DNA of 64,000 nucleotides from JAKIWV01 sp963773945 (lineage in GTDB: Archaea; Thermoplasmatota; Thermoplasmata; Lutacidiplasmatales; UBA184), in NCBI GenBank assembly GCA_963773945.1, contig CAVZDD010000004.1, forward strand, positions 269,144 through 333,143, given 5' to 3'. Numbering within the stretch: the stretch's first letter is position 1; each line of letters opens with the position of its first letter. Of this stretch, positions 35,888-44,871 are shown in pieces. A program made the position numbers and the translations under genes. The notes beneath the pieces were generated by a model. The model was not told the DNA's origin. It did no database searches and saw nothing but the letters and a program-made list of their open reading frames with translations.

Positions 35888-37150
35888 TTACGGGAAGAAC
35901 CCGCGGATCTTGAGCGCGTCGACGACCCGCTGGATCGCGACCACATAGGCGGCGGTCCGGTTGTTGACCTTGCGTTCCTCCGCGACGGCATGCACGCGGG
36001 CGTAGGACTCGGTCATGACCTGGTTGAGCCGCTGGTTGACCTCGGAGAGGGACCAGGAGTAGCCCTGGATGTTCTGGGCCCACTCGAAGTAGCTCACCGT
36101 GACGCCGCCGGCGTTCGCCAGGATGTCCGGCAGCACGACGATGTTCTTTTCGAAGAAGACCTTGTCCGCCTCCGGTATCGTGGGGCCGTTCGCGGCCTCC
36201 GCGACGATCTTGGCCTGCACCTGGTTGGCGTTCTTGGTCGTGAGCTGGTTCTCGAGGGCCGCGGGGATTAGGATATCGGTCTTGAGCTCCAACAGTTCCT
36301 CATTCGAGACGGGGTTCGAGCCCGGGAATCCGACGACCGACCCGGTCTTGTGCTTGTGTTCCTCGACGTCGTGGAGGTTCAACCCGCCGGCCTTCGTGAT
36401 CCCGCCCTTCGAGTCGCTGACGGCGATGATGTTCGCTCCAAACTCGTCGTGAAGGATGTTCGCCGCGACGCTGCCGGCGTTGCCGAATCCCTGGACCGCG
36501 ACGTTCGAGCCCTTGAGCTTGAGTCCGACGAAGGGCGCCGCCTCGCGGACCACGTAGGCGCATCCGCGACCGGTCGCCTCGCCCCGTCCCTCGCTCCCAC
36601 CGATCGCGATCGGCTTGCCGGTCACGACGCCCGGTACGGAGTAGCCCTTGTACTGGGAGTAGGTGTCCATGATCCAGGCCATCGTCTGCGAGTCGGTGTA
36701 GACGTCCGGCGCCGGGATATCCATCTCCGGGCCGATGATGGGCACGAGTTCCGTCGCGAACCGGCGGGTCATCCGCTCGAGCTCGCCCTTGCTCATGTGC
36801 TTGGGGTCGCAAATGATGCCGCCCTTGGCCCCTCCGTAGGGGAGGTTGACCACGGCGCACTTCCAGGTCATCCAGGCCGCGAGGGCCCGGACTTCATCCA
36901 GGGTAACTTGAGGGTGGTATCGGATGCCGCCCTTGCTCGGGCCCCGGGCCATGCTGTATTGAACCCGGTATCCGGTGAAGACCCGGTAGCTGCCGTCATC
37001 CATGTGCACCGGGAAGTTGACCGTCAACTCGCGCTTTGGGTGCTTGAGAACTTCCCGGGTACCCTGATCCAGGTCCAGGATGTCGGCGACGATATCGATC
37101 TGGCGCTTGGCGGTCTCGAACGGGTTGATGCTCGCGTCAGCTTGAGGCAT
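35888..37150 (-). CDS. gdhA: glutamate dehydrogenase, hexameric type
   Basis: 420 residues from an ATG at 37150 (MPQADASINPFETAK). Substrate and catalytic motifs are present: the KGGIR block in GPSKGGIRYHPQVT, catalytic PYGGAKGGI (K109), and the nucleotide-binding VAVQGFGNAGSVAA. Glu/Gly-rich RGEATGRGCAYV is also canonical. It interconverts glutamate with 2-oxoglutarate and ammonia. The open frame continues left of 37150 without homology, so that extension is rejected. Coenzyme preference cannot be told safely. Confidence 0.93.
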   Translation of the reverse strand: MPQADASINPFETAKRQIDIVADILDLDQGTREVLKHPKRELTVNFPVHMDDGSYRVFTGYRVQYSMARGPSKGGIRYHPQVTLDEVRALAAWMTWKCAVVNLPYGGAKGGIICDPKHMSKGELERMTRRFATELVPIIGPEMDIPAPDVYTDSQTMAWIMDTYSQYKGYSVPGVVTGKPIAIGGSEGRGEATGRGCAYVVREAAPFVGLKLKGSNVAVQGFGNAGSVAANILHDEFGANIIAVSDSKGGITKAGGLNLHDVEEHKHKTGSVVGFPGSNPVSNEELLELKTDILIPAALENQLTTKNANQVQAKIVAEAANGPTIPEADKVFFEKNIVVLPDILANAGGVTVSYFEWAQNIQGYSWSLSEVNQRLNQVMTESYARVHAVAEERKVNNRTAAYVVAIQRVVDALKIRGFFP

Positions 37151-37245
37151 TGGGGCCCACTCCGGGCCCAACGAGGTGCGGGGCGTATTTGAGCCCACCT
37201 CGGACACTGCGACGGCGGCGCACGCCCGGGGGCTTCCGAGGGGGC

Positions 37246-38010
37246 CTACGGTTCCCGCCACCGAGCGAGACGCATCGCCATGAGCGCGAACAGCAGGGTC
37301 AACACGACGAGGCCGACCACTTCGACCGGGACGGACGACAGCGCTGGCACGACCGAGATCTCCGGGACCGGGAGACCGGCGGCGTTGGCGGCGAGTTGGC
37401 TCGCGAACGTCGACGGGGAGAGAAAGGCAATCCAGCGGTAGTGCGCTGGAATCTCCGCGATGGGGTAGAAGATCGGGGGAATGACCGACAGGACGGTGAA
37501 GACGACCATGCCGATGGGCCAGATCTCTCGGAGTTGCCGGAAGAACGTGGAGAGCAGGAATCCGAGACTCGTCGCCAGCAGCCAGGTCAGCAGGATCACG
37601 CCGATCAGCGCCAGGATGGTGAGGGCGGTGATGTGGATGTCCAGCCCGAGCACGACGATGAAGAGGGCGAGTGCGGGCACGGTGAACGCGAGCTCCGCGA
37701 GGGCCATCCCGAGCACCCAGGAGGTCGGGCGTAACGGGCTCGTGATGAACACCTGTTGCAATTGCCGCTCGAGCCGGAGATAGGCGCAGTCGGTCATCAT
37801 CCCGTTTCCGGTGAACAGCGCCGAGAACAGCACACCGCCGATGATCCCGAACGGGAGCACGGAGTGCGGGGCGATGACGTAGAGGAAGAACAGGAAGCTG
37901 AGCGGCGTCAGGAAGATCGCCACGAAGAAGACGGGGCTGCGGACCAGTCCCAGGATGCCATGGAAGTAGCAGATCCGGAAGACCGCGTTGGCCTGGCCCT
38001 GCCACGTCAT
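37246..38010 (-). CDS. ABC-2 type transporter permease
   Basis: 254 residues with about six membrane segments, ending MRLARWREP. The N-terminus (VFRICYFHGILGLVRSPVFF) and the FLSPSTFASQLAANAAG segment fit the ABC-2 permease family. It overlaps the upstream ATPase as ATGA at 38007-38010, so the two form a translationally coupled exporter operon. Confidence 0.85.
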   Translation of the reverse strand: MTWQGQANAVFRICYFHGILGLVRSPVFFVAIFLTPLSFLFFLYVIAPHSVLPFGIIGGVLFSALFTGNGMMTDCAYLRLERQLQQVFITSPLRPTSWVLGMALAELAFTVPALALFIVVLGLDIHITALTILALIGVILLTWLLATSLGFLLSTFFRQLREIWPIGMVVFTVLSVIPPIFYPIAEIPAHYRWIAFLSPSTFASQLAANAAGLPVPEISVVPALSSVPVEVVGLVVLTLLFALMAMRLARWREP

Positions 38011-38939
38011 GCCAGCGCCTCCGAATCCTCATCCTCGATCTCCTTGCCCACGAGTGTGAGGAACGCATCCTCGAGGGTCACCGGACCCACGTTGATCGGG
38101 ATCTTGCGCTCGAGGGCGCGGTTCGTGAGCTCCTCGACCTTGTCCCGGGTCGTCAGCAGGGTGATTCCGGCACGCTCCGAATGTACCTCTCCGTAGACGG
38201 CGAGCTCCTGGGCCGTAAAGCCCCGCGGGAACTGGAGTCGGACCTCGAGGCGAACCTTCGACTTGAGCGCCTCGGCCGTCCCTTGGTAGAGCACGTGTCC
38301 GCCTTCGATGACCGCGAGCTCTTCGGAGAGTTGCTCGGCTTCGTCGAGGTAGTGGGTCGTGAGCAGGACCGTCGAGCCTTTCTGAGCCGCCCGGCGGATT
38401 ACCTCCCAGACCTGCCGACGGGCGAAGGGGTCCATGCCGAGCGTGGGCTCGTCGAGGAAGAGGAACGGCGCCTCCGTGGCGAGGATCATCGCGACGAGGG
38501 TGCGCTGTTGCAGACCGCCCGACAGCACCATCGCGGGAATGTGCTGGTAGGACAGCATTCCCATTCCCTCGAGAACTTCATCCGCTCGGCTTTTCGCCGT
38601 CTCGGCTGAAGCCCCGCGCACGCGCAAGTACTCCTCGACGTGCTCGCGCGGGGTCAAGTGGTAGAACGGCTTACCCTCCTGCGGGACGAGCGCGATCTGT
38701 TCCCGGACCTCTCGGGCGTGTTTGACGACGTCGACCCCGAACAGCTGGATAGTGCCGGCGGTGGGCATCAGGAGGCCCGTAGCGATCTTGATGAACGTGG
38801 TCTTTCCGGCGCCGTTCCGGCCGAGGAATCCGAAGAGCCGGCCCTTGCCGATCGTCATGTCGACGCTGTCGAGTGCTTGGACCGTCCCGCCCCGACCGCG
38901 ATAAGTCCGGGACAGCGAACGAGCGACGAGCGCCTCCAT
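38007..38939 (-). CDS. ABC-2 type exporter ATPase
   Basis: 310 residues. Walker A is GRNGAGKTT (40-48), with R replacing the usual P; the signature is LSGGLQQRTLVAM and Walker B is FLFLDEPTLGMDP, followed by VLLTTHYLDEAEQ. It pairs with the downstream permease. No adjacent regulator is seen, unlike the two other exporter clusters in this window. Confidence 0.9.
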   Translation of the reverse strand: MEALVARSLSRTYRGRGGTVQALDSVDMTIGKGRLFGFLGRNGAGKTTFIKIATGLLMPTAGTIQLFGVDVVKHAREVREQIALVPQEGKPFYHLTPREHVEEYLRVRGASAETAKSRADEVLEGMGMLSYQHIPAMVLSGGLQQRTLVAMILATEAPFLFLDEPTLGMDPFARRQVWEVIRRAAQKGSTVLLTTHYLDEAEQLSEELAVIEGGHVLYQGTAEALKSKVRLEVRLQFPRGFTAQELAVYGEVHSERAGITLLTTRDKVEELTNRALERKIPINVGPVTLEDAFLTLVGKEIEDEDSEALA

Positions 38940-38985
38940 GACGGGCGGTCGAGAGTTCTCGCGGGATAAGTTCGTCGGAATTCCG

Positions 38986-39939
38986 TTATGGGTCGTCGAA
39001 GTGACGCCAGCCGGCGCGCGGCAGCGGCTGCGCTCGGCCCCCGCGTTCCAGCCACGCGCCTTGTCCGCGTTCCACCCGTCCGATGACCGTCAACGGGCAC
39101 CCGAGTCGCCGCAGGGCGGAACGCACACGGGCCACCCGTGCCGGGTCCAGGGTGGCGAAGAGCTCGTAATCCCCACCGTAGAACGCCGAACGAAGTTGCG
39201 CGCGGGTCGGGGCTCCCCGAGGACGAAGTCGATGGTGCAGGGGGAGTTTTTCCGCCACGAGGACGACCTTTCGGCGGCTGTCTTTCGCAATGAGGTGGGC
39301 GGAGTCCGCGACTCCATCCGAGGTATCGGTCATCGCGTGGGCGACCGGACCCAGTACGAGTCCCTCCGGGATCCGGGGGAGGAACTGTAAGGAGCGGACC
39401 GGGTCGCGTCGGTAGGCGCCTCCGAAGCCGACGGCCCCGGTCGTCACGACCGCGTCGCCCGGACGAGCTCCTCGTCGGGTCGGGAGGGATGCGCGGCCCG
39501 CCCAGCCCACGGACACTCCGACAACGGTCCGGGTCGGACTCGGTTTCGTGTCGCCGCCCACCACATGGCATCCGAATCGAGCCGCCATCCGTTCGGCCCC
39601 GAGCAGGACCGACCGGGCCCAGCCGATCGGTGTCCCCGGCGGCACCATGAGGTCGATGAGGACCGCCGCCGGACGCCCTCCCTTCGCCGCGATGTCGCTG
39701 AGATTCGCGGCCGCCACCGCTTCGCCGACGAGACGCGGCGGGGCGGCCCGCCGGAAATGCACGTTCTCGATGAAGGCGTCGGAGGAGAGGAGCACGACGC
39801 GGTTCCGTCCGACCGCCAAACCCGCCGCATCGTCGCCGATGGGCAACATGCCGCTCCGACCGGCCGGGAGGTGCGTGCGCACCCAGCGATGGAACGCCCG
39901 TTCACCGAGGACCTGGGGACGGCCGGGCGTCGATGGCAT
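38986..39939 (-). CDS. thiL: thiamine-phosphate kinase
   Basis: 317 residues from an ATG at 39939. ThiL phosphorylates thiamine monophosphate to the active cofactor. Motifs: IGDDAAGLAVG, LSSDAFIENVHF, AANLSDIAAKGGRPAAVL, VGGDTKPSP, the TDTSDGVADSAH catalytic region and the C-terminal FYGGDYELFATL. All are in the standard order of the PurM-like superfamily. It lies 5 bp downstream of the acyl-CoA dehydrogenase gene on the same strand. Confidence 0.92.
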   Translation of the reverse strand: MPSTPGRPQVLGERAFHRWVRTHLPAGRSGMLPIGDDAAGLAVGRNRVVLLSSDAFIENVHFRRAAPPRLVGEAVAAANLSDIAAKGGRPAAVLIDLMVPPGTPIGWARSVLLGAERMAARFGCHVVGGDTKPSPTRTVVGVSVGWAGRASLPTRRGARPGDAVVTTGAVGFGGAYRRDPVRSLQFLPRIPEGLVLGPVAHAMTDTSDGVADSAHLIAKDSRRKVVLVAEKLPLHHRLRPRGAPTRAQLRSAFYGGDYELFATLDPARVARVRSALRRLGCPLTVIGRVERGQGAWLERGGRAQPLPRAGWRHFDDP

Positions 39940-39944
39940 GGACC

Positions 39945-41138
39945 CTACTTGTACGGTACGAACTCTTTGCCCAGCAGCTCGCGACCGAGGATGATCCGCA
40001 TGATGTTGAGGCCGCCCTCGGCCCCGACCATGTAGGACATGATGCCCCGGAACCCCAGTTCGAGGCCCACGTCCTTCGTGTACCCGGCCGCGCCGAACCA
40101 CATCATGACGCGACGGACCGTGTCGAACGCGACTTGGGGCGCCGTGAGCTTCACGCTCGCCACGACCTTGTCGATCTCCGACCGGTGCGACGGGTCGCCT
40201 TTCATCACGTACCGGTCGATGAGCCATGCCGCGCGGCGGCACTGCCATTTGACGGCCTCGATCTGCGTGAAGAGGTCGGCCATCTCGAACTGGATCCCCT
40301 CGAATTTTCCGAGCGGCTGCCCGAATGCCTGCCGCTCCTTGATCCACGCGATACCGGTCTCGAGCGCCCGCTCGGCGGCGCCGACGCACGCGGCGGATAC
40401 GAAGGTTCGGGCGACCTGGAAGCCCTCCATGGCGTACTGGAAACCTTTGCCTTCCTCCCCGATGCGGTATCGCGCCGGGAGTCGCACCTCCGCGTAGGTG
40501 AGCCCGCCGGTGGAGATCCCCATCCGGCCCATGTTCTCGAATTTCTGGGAGGCGATTCCCGGCGAATTCGTGGGGACGTAGATGAAATTGAAACCGGAAC
40601 CGCTCCGGTTGTGGCTGAGCGTCAGATGGCCGCCTCCGAGGCGCTTCGCCTCTTCCACGCCGGAGACGAACGCCTTCTCGCCACGGAGGACATACCCGTC
40701 CCCATCCCGTCGCGACTCCGTCTTCATGTTGCCGAGGTCGCTGCCCCCGCCCGGCTCCGTTGTGGCGATCCCGAGGAACGCCTTCCCCGAGGTCACCGCG
40801 GGGAGGATCTCCCGCTTGGCCTCCTCGGTCCCATGCTTGGCCAGGGTCCATCCCCAACCCGCCTCGAGCAGGTAAAACACCGCCGTCGCCATCGAAAAAT
40901 CCCCACGTCCGACCTCTTCCGCCGCCAACTCGGTCAGTACGGCCGATGCGCCCAGCCCGCCGTACTCCGCGGGGACCAGCGGAGAGAGCAGCCCGAGTCG
41001 CGCCATCTCCTGGAGCACCTCGTCGGGGATTCGTCCTTCGGAGTCGATCTGCCGTTCGTGGGGGCGGAGCACCTTGTCCCCGAACTTCCGAACGGCGGCC
41101 TGGAAGGCCGTCTCCTCTTCGGTGAGCTCAAAATCCAT
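39945..41138 (-). CDS. acyl-CoA dehydrogenase
   Basis: 397 residues from the ATG at 41138 (MDFELTEEETAFQAAVRKF). FAD- and substrate-site blocks are visible: LGIATTEPGGGSDLGNMKT, the AFGQPLGKFEGIQFEMADLFTQIEA helices in pieces, and the C-terminal VGAEGGLNIMRIILGRELL. The glutamate in this last block aligns with the catalytic base of medium-chain enzymes (Y-E-G-T). A flavoprotein of fatty-acid or branched-chain catabolism is likely; chain-length specificity is unknown. A TATA-like element occurs near 41166-41174. Confidence 0.88.
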   Translation of the reverse strand: MDFELTEEETAFQAAVRKFGDKVLRPHERQIDSEGRIPDEVLQEMARLGLLSPLVPAEYGGLGASAVLTELAAEEVGRGDFSMATAVFYLLEAGWGWTLAKHGTEEAKREILPAVTSGKAFLGIATTEPGGGSDLGNMKTESRRDGDGYVLRGEKAFVSGVEEAKRLGGGHLTLSHNRSGSGFNFIYVPTNSPGIASQKFENMGRMGISTGGLTYAEVRLPARYRIGEEGKGFQYAMEGFQVARTFVSAACVGAAERALETGIAWIKERQAFGQPLGKFEGIQFEMADLFTQIEAVKWQCRRAAWLIDRYVMKGDPSHRSEIDKVVASVKLTAPQVAFDTVRRVMMWFGAAGYTKDVGLELGFRGIMSYMVGAEGGLNIMRIILGRELLGKEFVPYK

Positions 41139-41244
41139 TTGCAATCGTCGCGCTACGGCGTTCGGGCGATAAAGCGTCCCCGTTCCGCCCCGGTCGTCCC
41201 TCAATCCTTTAAGGATAGTTCGACTCGGCCACGGTGAGCATGGC

Positions 41245-42270
41245 ATGCCGGTGCGAGTGGCGGTTAATGGGTTCGGCACAATCGGGAAACGAGTGGCCGA
41301 TGCCGTGGCCAAGCAGCCCGACATGCAACTGGTCGGTGTGGCGAAAACGCGGCCCAGTTTCGAGGCGCGGCTCGCCGCCGAGAAGGGATACACGCTTTTT
41401 GTGGGCGGCGACGGCCGGACCGAAGATTTCCGGGCCGCCGGTCTCGCGGTCGAAGGAACGACAGACGAGATGTTCAAGCGCGCCGACGTGGTCGTGGACG
41501 CCACCCCGGACAAGGTGGGGCGGGAACACTCTGCGAAGTACGCCGCGGCGAACCTGAAGGCTATCTATCAGGGCGGCGAGAAGCCGGACGTCGCAGAGCT
41601 CTCGTTCAGCGCGCTCGCCAACTACGACGCGGCCAAAGGCAAGAGCCGGGTCCGGGTCGTATCTTGCAACACGACCGGAATCGTGCGCGCGGCGTCCGTG
41701 CTGCGCGCCCGATACGGTGTCGAGTGGTGGGACGCCACCCTGATTCGCCGGGCCGCGGACCCCACCGAGAACAAGAAGGGGCCTGTCAACGCGATCCTGC
41801 CCACCTTCCAGTTTCCTTCCCACCACGCGCCGGACGCCCAGACGATCTTTCCCGACCTTCCCATCACCACGATGGCGTTGGTCGTGCCCACGACCCTCAT
41901 GCACGTCCACGTCAACCACGTTCGGCTCCGCAAGCCTCCGGCCAGCACGGCCGACGTGGTTGCGGCCTTCCGGGAGACTCCCCGGTTCCAGGTCTTCCGG
42001 AGTTGGGAACACGTGGAGGGAACCCCCCAGGTGCTCGAGTACGCGCGGGACCACGCCAGCCCGCGGGGCGACATGATGGCCAACGTCGTGTGGGAAGACG
42101 GGGTGCACCTCGAGGGCGCGGACCTTCACTTCTTCCAGGCCATCCACCAGGAATCGATCGTGGTACCGGAGAACATCGATGCGATCCGGGCGATGTTCAA
42201 CCTGGCGCCCAACGCCAACGCATCGATCGCAGTGACCGACATGACGCTCGGCCTGCGGGCCAAGACTTAG
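41245..42270 (+). CDS. gap: phosphorylating glyceraldehyde-3-phosphate dehydrogenase, archaeal type II
   Basis: 341 residues. The NAD(P)-binding NGFGTIGKRVADAV starts at residue 8 and the catalytic cysteine is C141 in SCNTTGIVRA. The remainder shows the type II, archaeal pattern, e.g. LPTFQFPSHHAPD and MHVHVNHVRL, which differs strongly from bacterial GapA. It acts in gluconeogenesis or glycolysis. A TATA-like CTTTAAGGA lies at 41208-41216, about 30 bp before the start. Confidence 0.93.
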   Translation: MPVRVAVNGFGTIGKRVADAVAKQPDMQLVGVAKTRPSFEARLAAEKGYTLFVGGDGRTEDFRAAGLAVEGTTDEMFKRADVVVDATPDKVGREHSAKYAAANLKAIYQGGEKPDVAELSFSALANYDAAKGKSRVRVVSCNTTGIVRAASVLRARYGVEWWDATLIRRAADPTENKKGPVNAILPTFQFPSHHAPDAQTIFPDLPITTMALVVPTTLMHVHVNHVRLRKPPASTADVVAAFRETPRFQVFRSWEHVEGTPQVLEYARDHASPRGDMMANVVWEDGVHLEGADLHFFQAIHQESIVVPENIDAIRAMFNLAPNANASIAVTDMTLGLRAKT

Positions 42271-42737
42271 CGCGTCTTTCTCTTGCGCCGCTTCTCAGCG
42301 GCCGCTTGGGCCCTGGCCTGGCGCTTCTCGGCCGGGGTCCGGTCGCGGAAGATCTCGATCCAGTTCCCGTCCGGGTCGGTCACGTAGCCCACCCATCCAT
42401 CGGTCGAGGCGGGCGTCACGTTGGTGGGGCCGGCGCCCTGACGGAGGAGCCCTTGGTAGACTCGGTTCAAGGTCGCCTTCGGCGCCGGTCCGAGGAAGAA
42501 ACCGATGTGGTCCAGCCCTTCGCCGATAACGAATGGTACGTCGAACTGGGAGCCTTTCGGATACCAGTTGAGCTCCAGTCGTTGGTGGGAGGCCGGGTCC
42601 TGCAGGAGTACCCAGGTCCCTCGTCCGTACAGGCTCAGGTCGCCTCGGCTGACCTCGCGAAGACCCAAGGCTTTCGTGTAAAATCGAAGCGAGCGGTCGA
42701 GGTCGGTCACCCGCACGCCGGAATACCGCAAGTGCAT
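42267..42737 (-). CDS. VOC-family (glyoxalase/dioxygenase-like) protein
   Basis: 156 residues from the ATG at 42737 (MHLRYSGVRVTDLDRSLRFYTKALGL), chosen because the further 28 codons are not conserved. Two beta-alpha-beta-beta-beta units are visible with a HIGFFLG and VTDPDGNWIEIF second half, ligands H, E typical of metal sites. The last 25 residues are strongly basic. The reaction is unknown. It overlaps the end of gap by 4 bp convergently, and is divergent from rpoE. Confidence 0.8.
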   Translation of the reverse strand: MHLRYSGVRVTDLDRSLRFYTKALGLREVSRGDLSLYGRGTWVLLQDPASHQRLELNWYPKGSQFDVPFVIGEGLDHIGFFLGPAPKATLNRVYQGLLRQGAGPTNVTPASTDGWVGYVTDPDGNWIEIFRDRTPAEKRQARAQAAAEKRRKRKTR

Positions 42738-42820
42738 ACCGGCACGACCGGACCCCCGCCGAAATAGCTTGGCCCCCGGCCCGAGGACCAGCGGCTGGCT
42801 CACCTCGGTCCGCGAAAGCA

Positions 42821-42830
42821 TCTAATAGAC
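42821..42830 (+). promoter_or_regulatory. TATA-like element of the rpoE operon
   Basis: TCTAATAGAC lies 25-34 bp before the ATG at 42855, consistent with a leaderless mRNA. It drives the five-gene rpoE-spt4-DPCK-rps24e-rps27ae operon. Confidence 0.5.
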
Positions 42831-42854
42831 TACCCGGCTCGCGCGGCCTCGCAA

Positions 42855-43529
42855 ATGTACTACCTGGACTACCGGCACGATGTCGTCCGCGTTCCGCCTC
42901 ACCGGTTGGGGCCGAAGCTGGAGACGGTGCTCACCGAGCTCGCGCAGCAACAGTTCGAGGGCAAGCTGGTCGATGGCCAGAGCCTCGCGGTGATCGTGAA
43001 GGACGTCAAGCCGGTCGGCGAGGGCCACATCATCCACGGGGATGGCGGCGTCTACCAGGAAGTCGAGTATCAGGCGCTCCTGTTCAAGCCCGAGATCCAA
43101 GAGGTCGTCGAAGGCGCGGTTGTCGAGATCCGGAAGTTCGGCGCGTTCGTTCGGTTCGGACCGCTCGACGGGCTGCTGCACGTGTCCCAGATCATGGATG
43201 ACCGGGTCAACGTCGACGAGCACAACCAGCGGCTCGTCGGAGTCGAGACCAAGAAGGACCTCAAGGTCGGGTACAAGACCCGCTCCCGGATTGTCTCGCT
43301 TTCCCTGTCGGAGATCTCCCCCCGCGACAGCCGGATCGGACTCACGATGCGGCAACCCGGCCTCGGCCGACTCGAGTGGGTCGCAGATGCCCACAAGAAG
43401 GCAGAGGATAAGGGCGGGAAGAAGGGCGGCAAGAAGGAACCCGCCGGTAAGGCGGTAGTCAAGAAGGACGCCGCGCCTGCGGCTCCGGCCAAGAAGGTAA
43501 CGGCCCCCGCTGCTCCCGCGAAGGCGTAA
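42855..43529 (+). CDS. rpoE: DNA-directed RNA polymerase subunit E' (Rpb7-like) with Lys/Ala-rich tail
   Basis: 224 residues. The tip domain (MYYLDYRHDVVRVPPHRLG) precedes an S1 domain with VVEGAVVEIRKFGAFVRFGPLDGLLHVSQIMDD. RpoE' with RpoF forms the polymerase stalk. The conserved part ends near residue 180 (GLTMRQPGLGRLEW), and the final 40 residues form a Lys/Ala/Pro tail (KGGKKGGKKEP, then APAAPAK repeats), longer than in most archaea. It is the first gene of the conserved archaeal transcription/translation operon. Confidence 0.93.
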   Translation: MYYLDYRHDVVRVPPHRLGPKLETVLTELAQQQFEGKLVDGQSLAVIVKDVKPVGEGHIIHGDGGVYQEVEYQALLFKPEIQEVVEGAVVEIRKFGAFVRFGPLDGLLHVSQIMDDRVNVDEHNQRLVGVETKKDLKVGYKTRSRIVSLSLSEISPRDSRIGLTMRQPGLGRLEWVADAHKKAEDKGGKKGGKKEPAGKAVVKKDAAPAAPAKKVTAPAAPAKA

Positions 43530-43531
43530 CT

Positions 43532-43717
43532 ATGATCCAACTCAAGGCGTGCAAGAACTGTTCGTTCATCTCCGAGGGGACCAAGTGCCCTCGGTGCGGT
43601 GGAGAGACCAGCCGCGAATGGCAAGGGTACCTGCTCGTCGTGGATCCGGAGAAGTCCGAGATCGCCCGCAAGATGGGCATCCACGCCGGCGGACGGTACG
43701 CGCTCCGTGTCAAGTGA
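43532..43717 (+). CDS. spt4: transcription elongation factor Spt4 (RpoE'')
   Basis: 61 residues, normal for archaeal Spt4. The zinc ribbon uses C7, C10, C19 and C22 (LKACKNC, KCPRCGGE), followed by the Spt5-contacting WQGYLLVVDPEKSEIARKM. It dimerises with Spt5 as a processivity factor. It sits 2 bp after rpoE and overlaps the next gene by 11 bp. Confidence 0.93.
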   Translation: MIQLKACKNCSFISEGTKCPRCGGETSREWQGYLLVVDPEKSEIARKMGIHAGGRYALRVK

Positions 43718-44243
43718 CGAGGAAGGGGTCTGGGTCGTCCCCGCGGCACTGCGTTCCCAACTCGCCGAACGGTACGGGCCGGTCTACTCCGGTGCGGAAG
43801 CCGACCGCCGTATTCTGGACCTGAAGATTTTCGGCGCGTGCGGCGACATGGTCACGGCCCAAGCGTTGCGCTTGGGCAAGACGCCGCTCGTGGCCATCGT
43901 GGACTACAAGACCAAACGGAACGAGCCGGTCGACCCCACCGCGTTCTCATCCCTCGCCCAGGTCCGGGTTCGCAAGGTCCACAATCCGCCGGGCATGCTG
44001 ACCGAAGCCCTTCGTACGGCGATCCACGACCTCGTCTTCGAGGGTGGGGGACTCATCGTGGTCGACGGGGAAGAAGACCTCGGCTCACTCGCCCTCGTAG
44101 AAGCGCTTCCATCGGGAGCGACCGTTATATACGGTATTCCGGGTGCGGGGGTCTCTTTCGTTCCGGTCAACGCCCGGACGAAGGATAACGCACGTTCGCT
44201 CATCGCGCAAATGGAATTCCGGAAGGTAACCCTTGGACGTTAA
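43707..44243 (+). CDS. GTP-dependent dephospho-CoA kinase (DUF359 family)
   Basis: 178 residues from a GTG at 43707 that overlaps the spt4 stop. The family markers are LKIFGACGDMVTAQALRLG, IVDYKTKRN, VHNPPGMLTEAL, and VVDGEEDLGSLALVEALPSGATVIYG. The archaeal DUF359 enzyme performs the last step of CoA synthesis using GTP. Its place between spt4 and rps24e is the classical archaeal gene order. It overlaps rps24e by 11 bp. Confidence 0.9.
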   Translation: MSSDEEGVWVVPAALRSQLAERYGPVYSGAEADRRILDLKIFGACGDMVTAQALRLGKTPLVAIVDYKTKRNEPVDPTAFSSLAQVRVRKVHNPPGMLTEALRTAIHDLVFEGGGLIVVDGEEDLGSLALVEALPSGATVIYGIPGAGVSFVPVNARTKDNARSLIAQMEFRKVTLGR

Positions 44244-44868
44244 GATCCTAGAGGAGCGACCCAACCCGCTCCTGCATCGCAAGGAGTACACCTTCGAAGT
44301 GGACCACGCCGGCGCCGCGACGCCGCCCCGGGCGGATGTCCGAAAAGAGCTCGCGAAATTGGTGAAGGTGCCAGCGGACCGGCTCGTCATCGAGCGCATG
44401 AACGCCCGATTTGGCACGGCGAAGACCCAAGGCGAGGCGGTGGCCTACGCCACGAAGGAAGCGGCCGACGTCACCGTGCGCGAACACATTCTCATCCGGA
44501 ATGGACTCCGGGAAAAGGCCAAACCCGCCGCCCCCGCCGCGGGTGCAGAGGCTCCGGCGCCCGAGGCCCCCAAGGAAGAGCCCAAGGCGGCCCCCCCCAA
44601 GGCCGAGGAGCCGAAGGGCGAGGCTCCCAAGGAGCATGCGAAGCCTGAACACCCGAAGGAGGAGCATCCGAAGGCCGAACACCCCAAGACCGAGCATCCC
44701 AGGACGGAGCACTCCAAGGCGGAGTCCCACAAGCCCGAAGCCCCGAAGGAAGGCCACAAGGGCGAGGGTCACAAGGGCGAGAAGCCCGAGCACGCCGACA
44801 AGGCCGAGAAATCCGAGAAGCACGAGGGGAAGCCCAAGACTGCCCACGAGCCCAAGAAAGAGGACTGA
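44233..44868 (+). CDS. rps24e: 30S ribosomal protein S24e with long charged C-terminal tail
   Basis: 211 residues from a TTG at 44233. The first 98 residues are a complete S24e (MDVKILEERPNPLLHRKEY, ADRLVIERMNARFG, EAVAYATKEAADVTV). Most archaeal S24e proteins stop at about 100 residues; here a further 110 residues follow, rich in Lys, Glu, Pro, Ala and His, with short repeats of the type EHPK. The tail is expected to be disordered. It overlaps the preceding kinase gene and is 3 bp before rps27ae. Confidence 0.92.
   Translation: MDVKILEERPNPLLHRKEYTFEVDHAGAATPPRADVRKELAKLVKVPADRLVIERMNARFGTAKTQGEAVAYATKEAADVTVREHILIRNGLREKAKPAAPAAGAEAPAPEAPKEEPKAAPPKAEEPKGEAPKEHAKPEHPKEEHPKAEHPKTEHPRTEHSKAESHKPEAPKEGHKGEGHKGEKPEHADKAEKSEKHEGKPKTAHEPKKED
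44560..44868 (+). repeat. low-complexity region encoding KEPH-rich repeats
   Basis: The DNA encoding the S24e tail is a degenerate repeat of AAG/GAG/CCC/CAC codons with a strong purine bias on the plus strand. The repeated unit resembles GAGCA(T/C)CC(C/G)AAG, coding for EHPK. It looks like tandem expansion of short units. Confidence 0.7.
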
Positions 44869-44871
44869 TCA

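Noticed and set aside
37151..38068. N-terminal extension of glutamate dehydrogenase by about 300 residues
   Set aside because: The extension is antisense-like Arg/Pro-rich text in the frame of the ABC permease region; the conserved GDH begins at the ATG at 37150.
39940..40857. N-terminal extension of ThiL across the acyl-CoA dehydrogenase gene
   Set aside because: The extension is a shadow of the dehydrogenase; ThiL homology begins at 39939.
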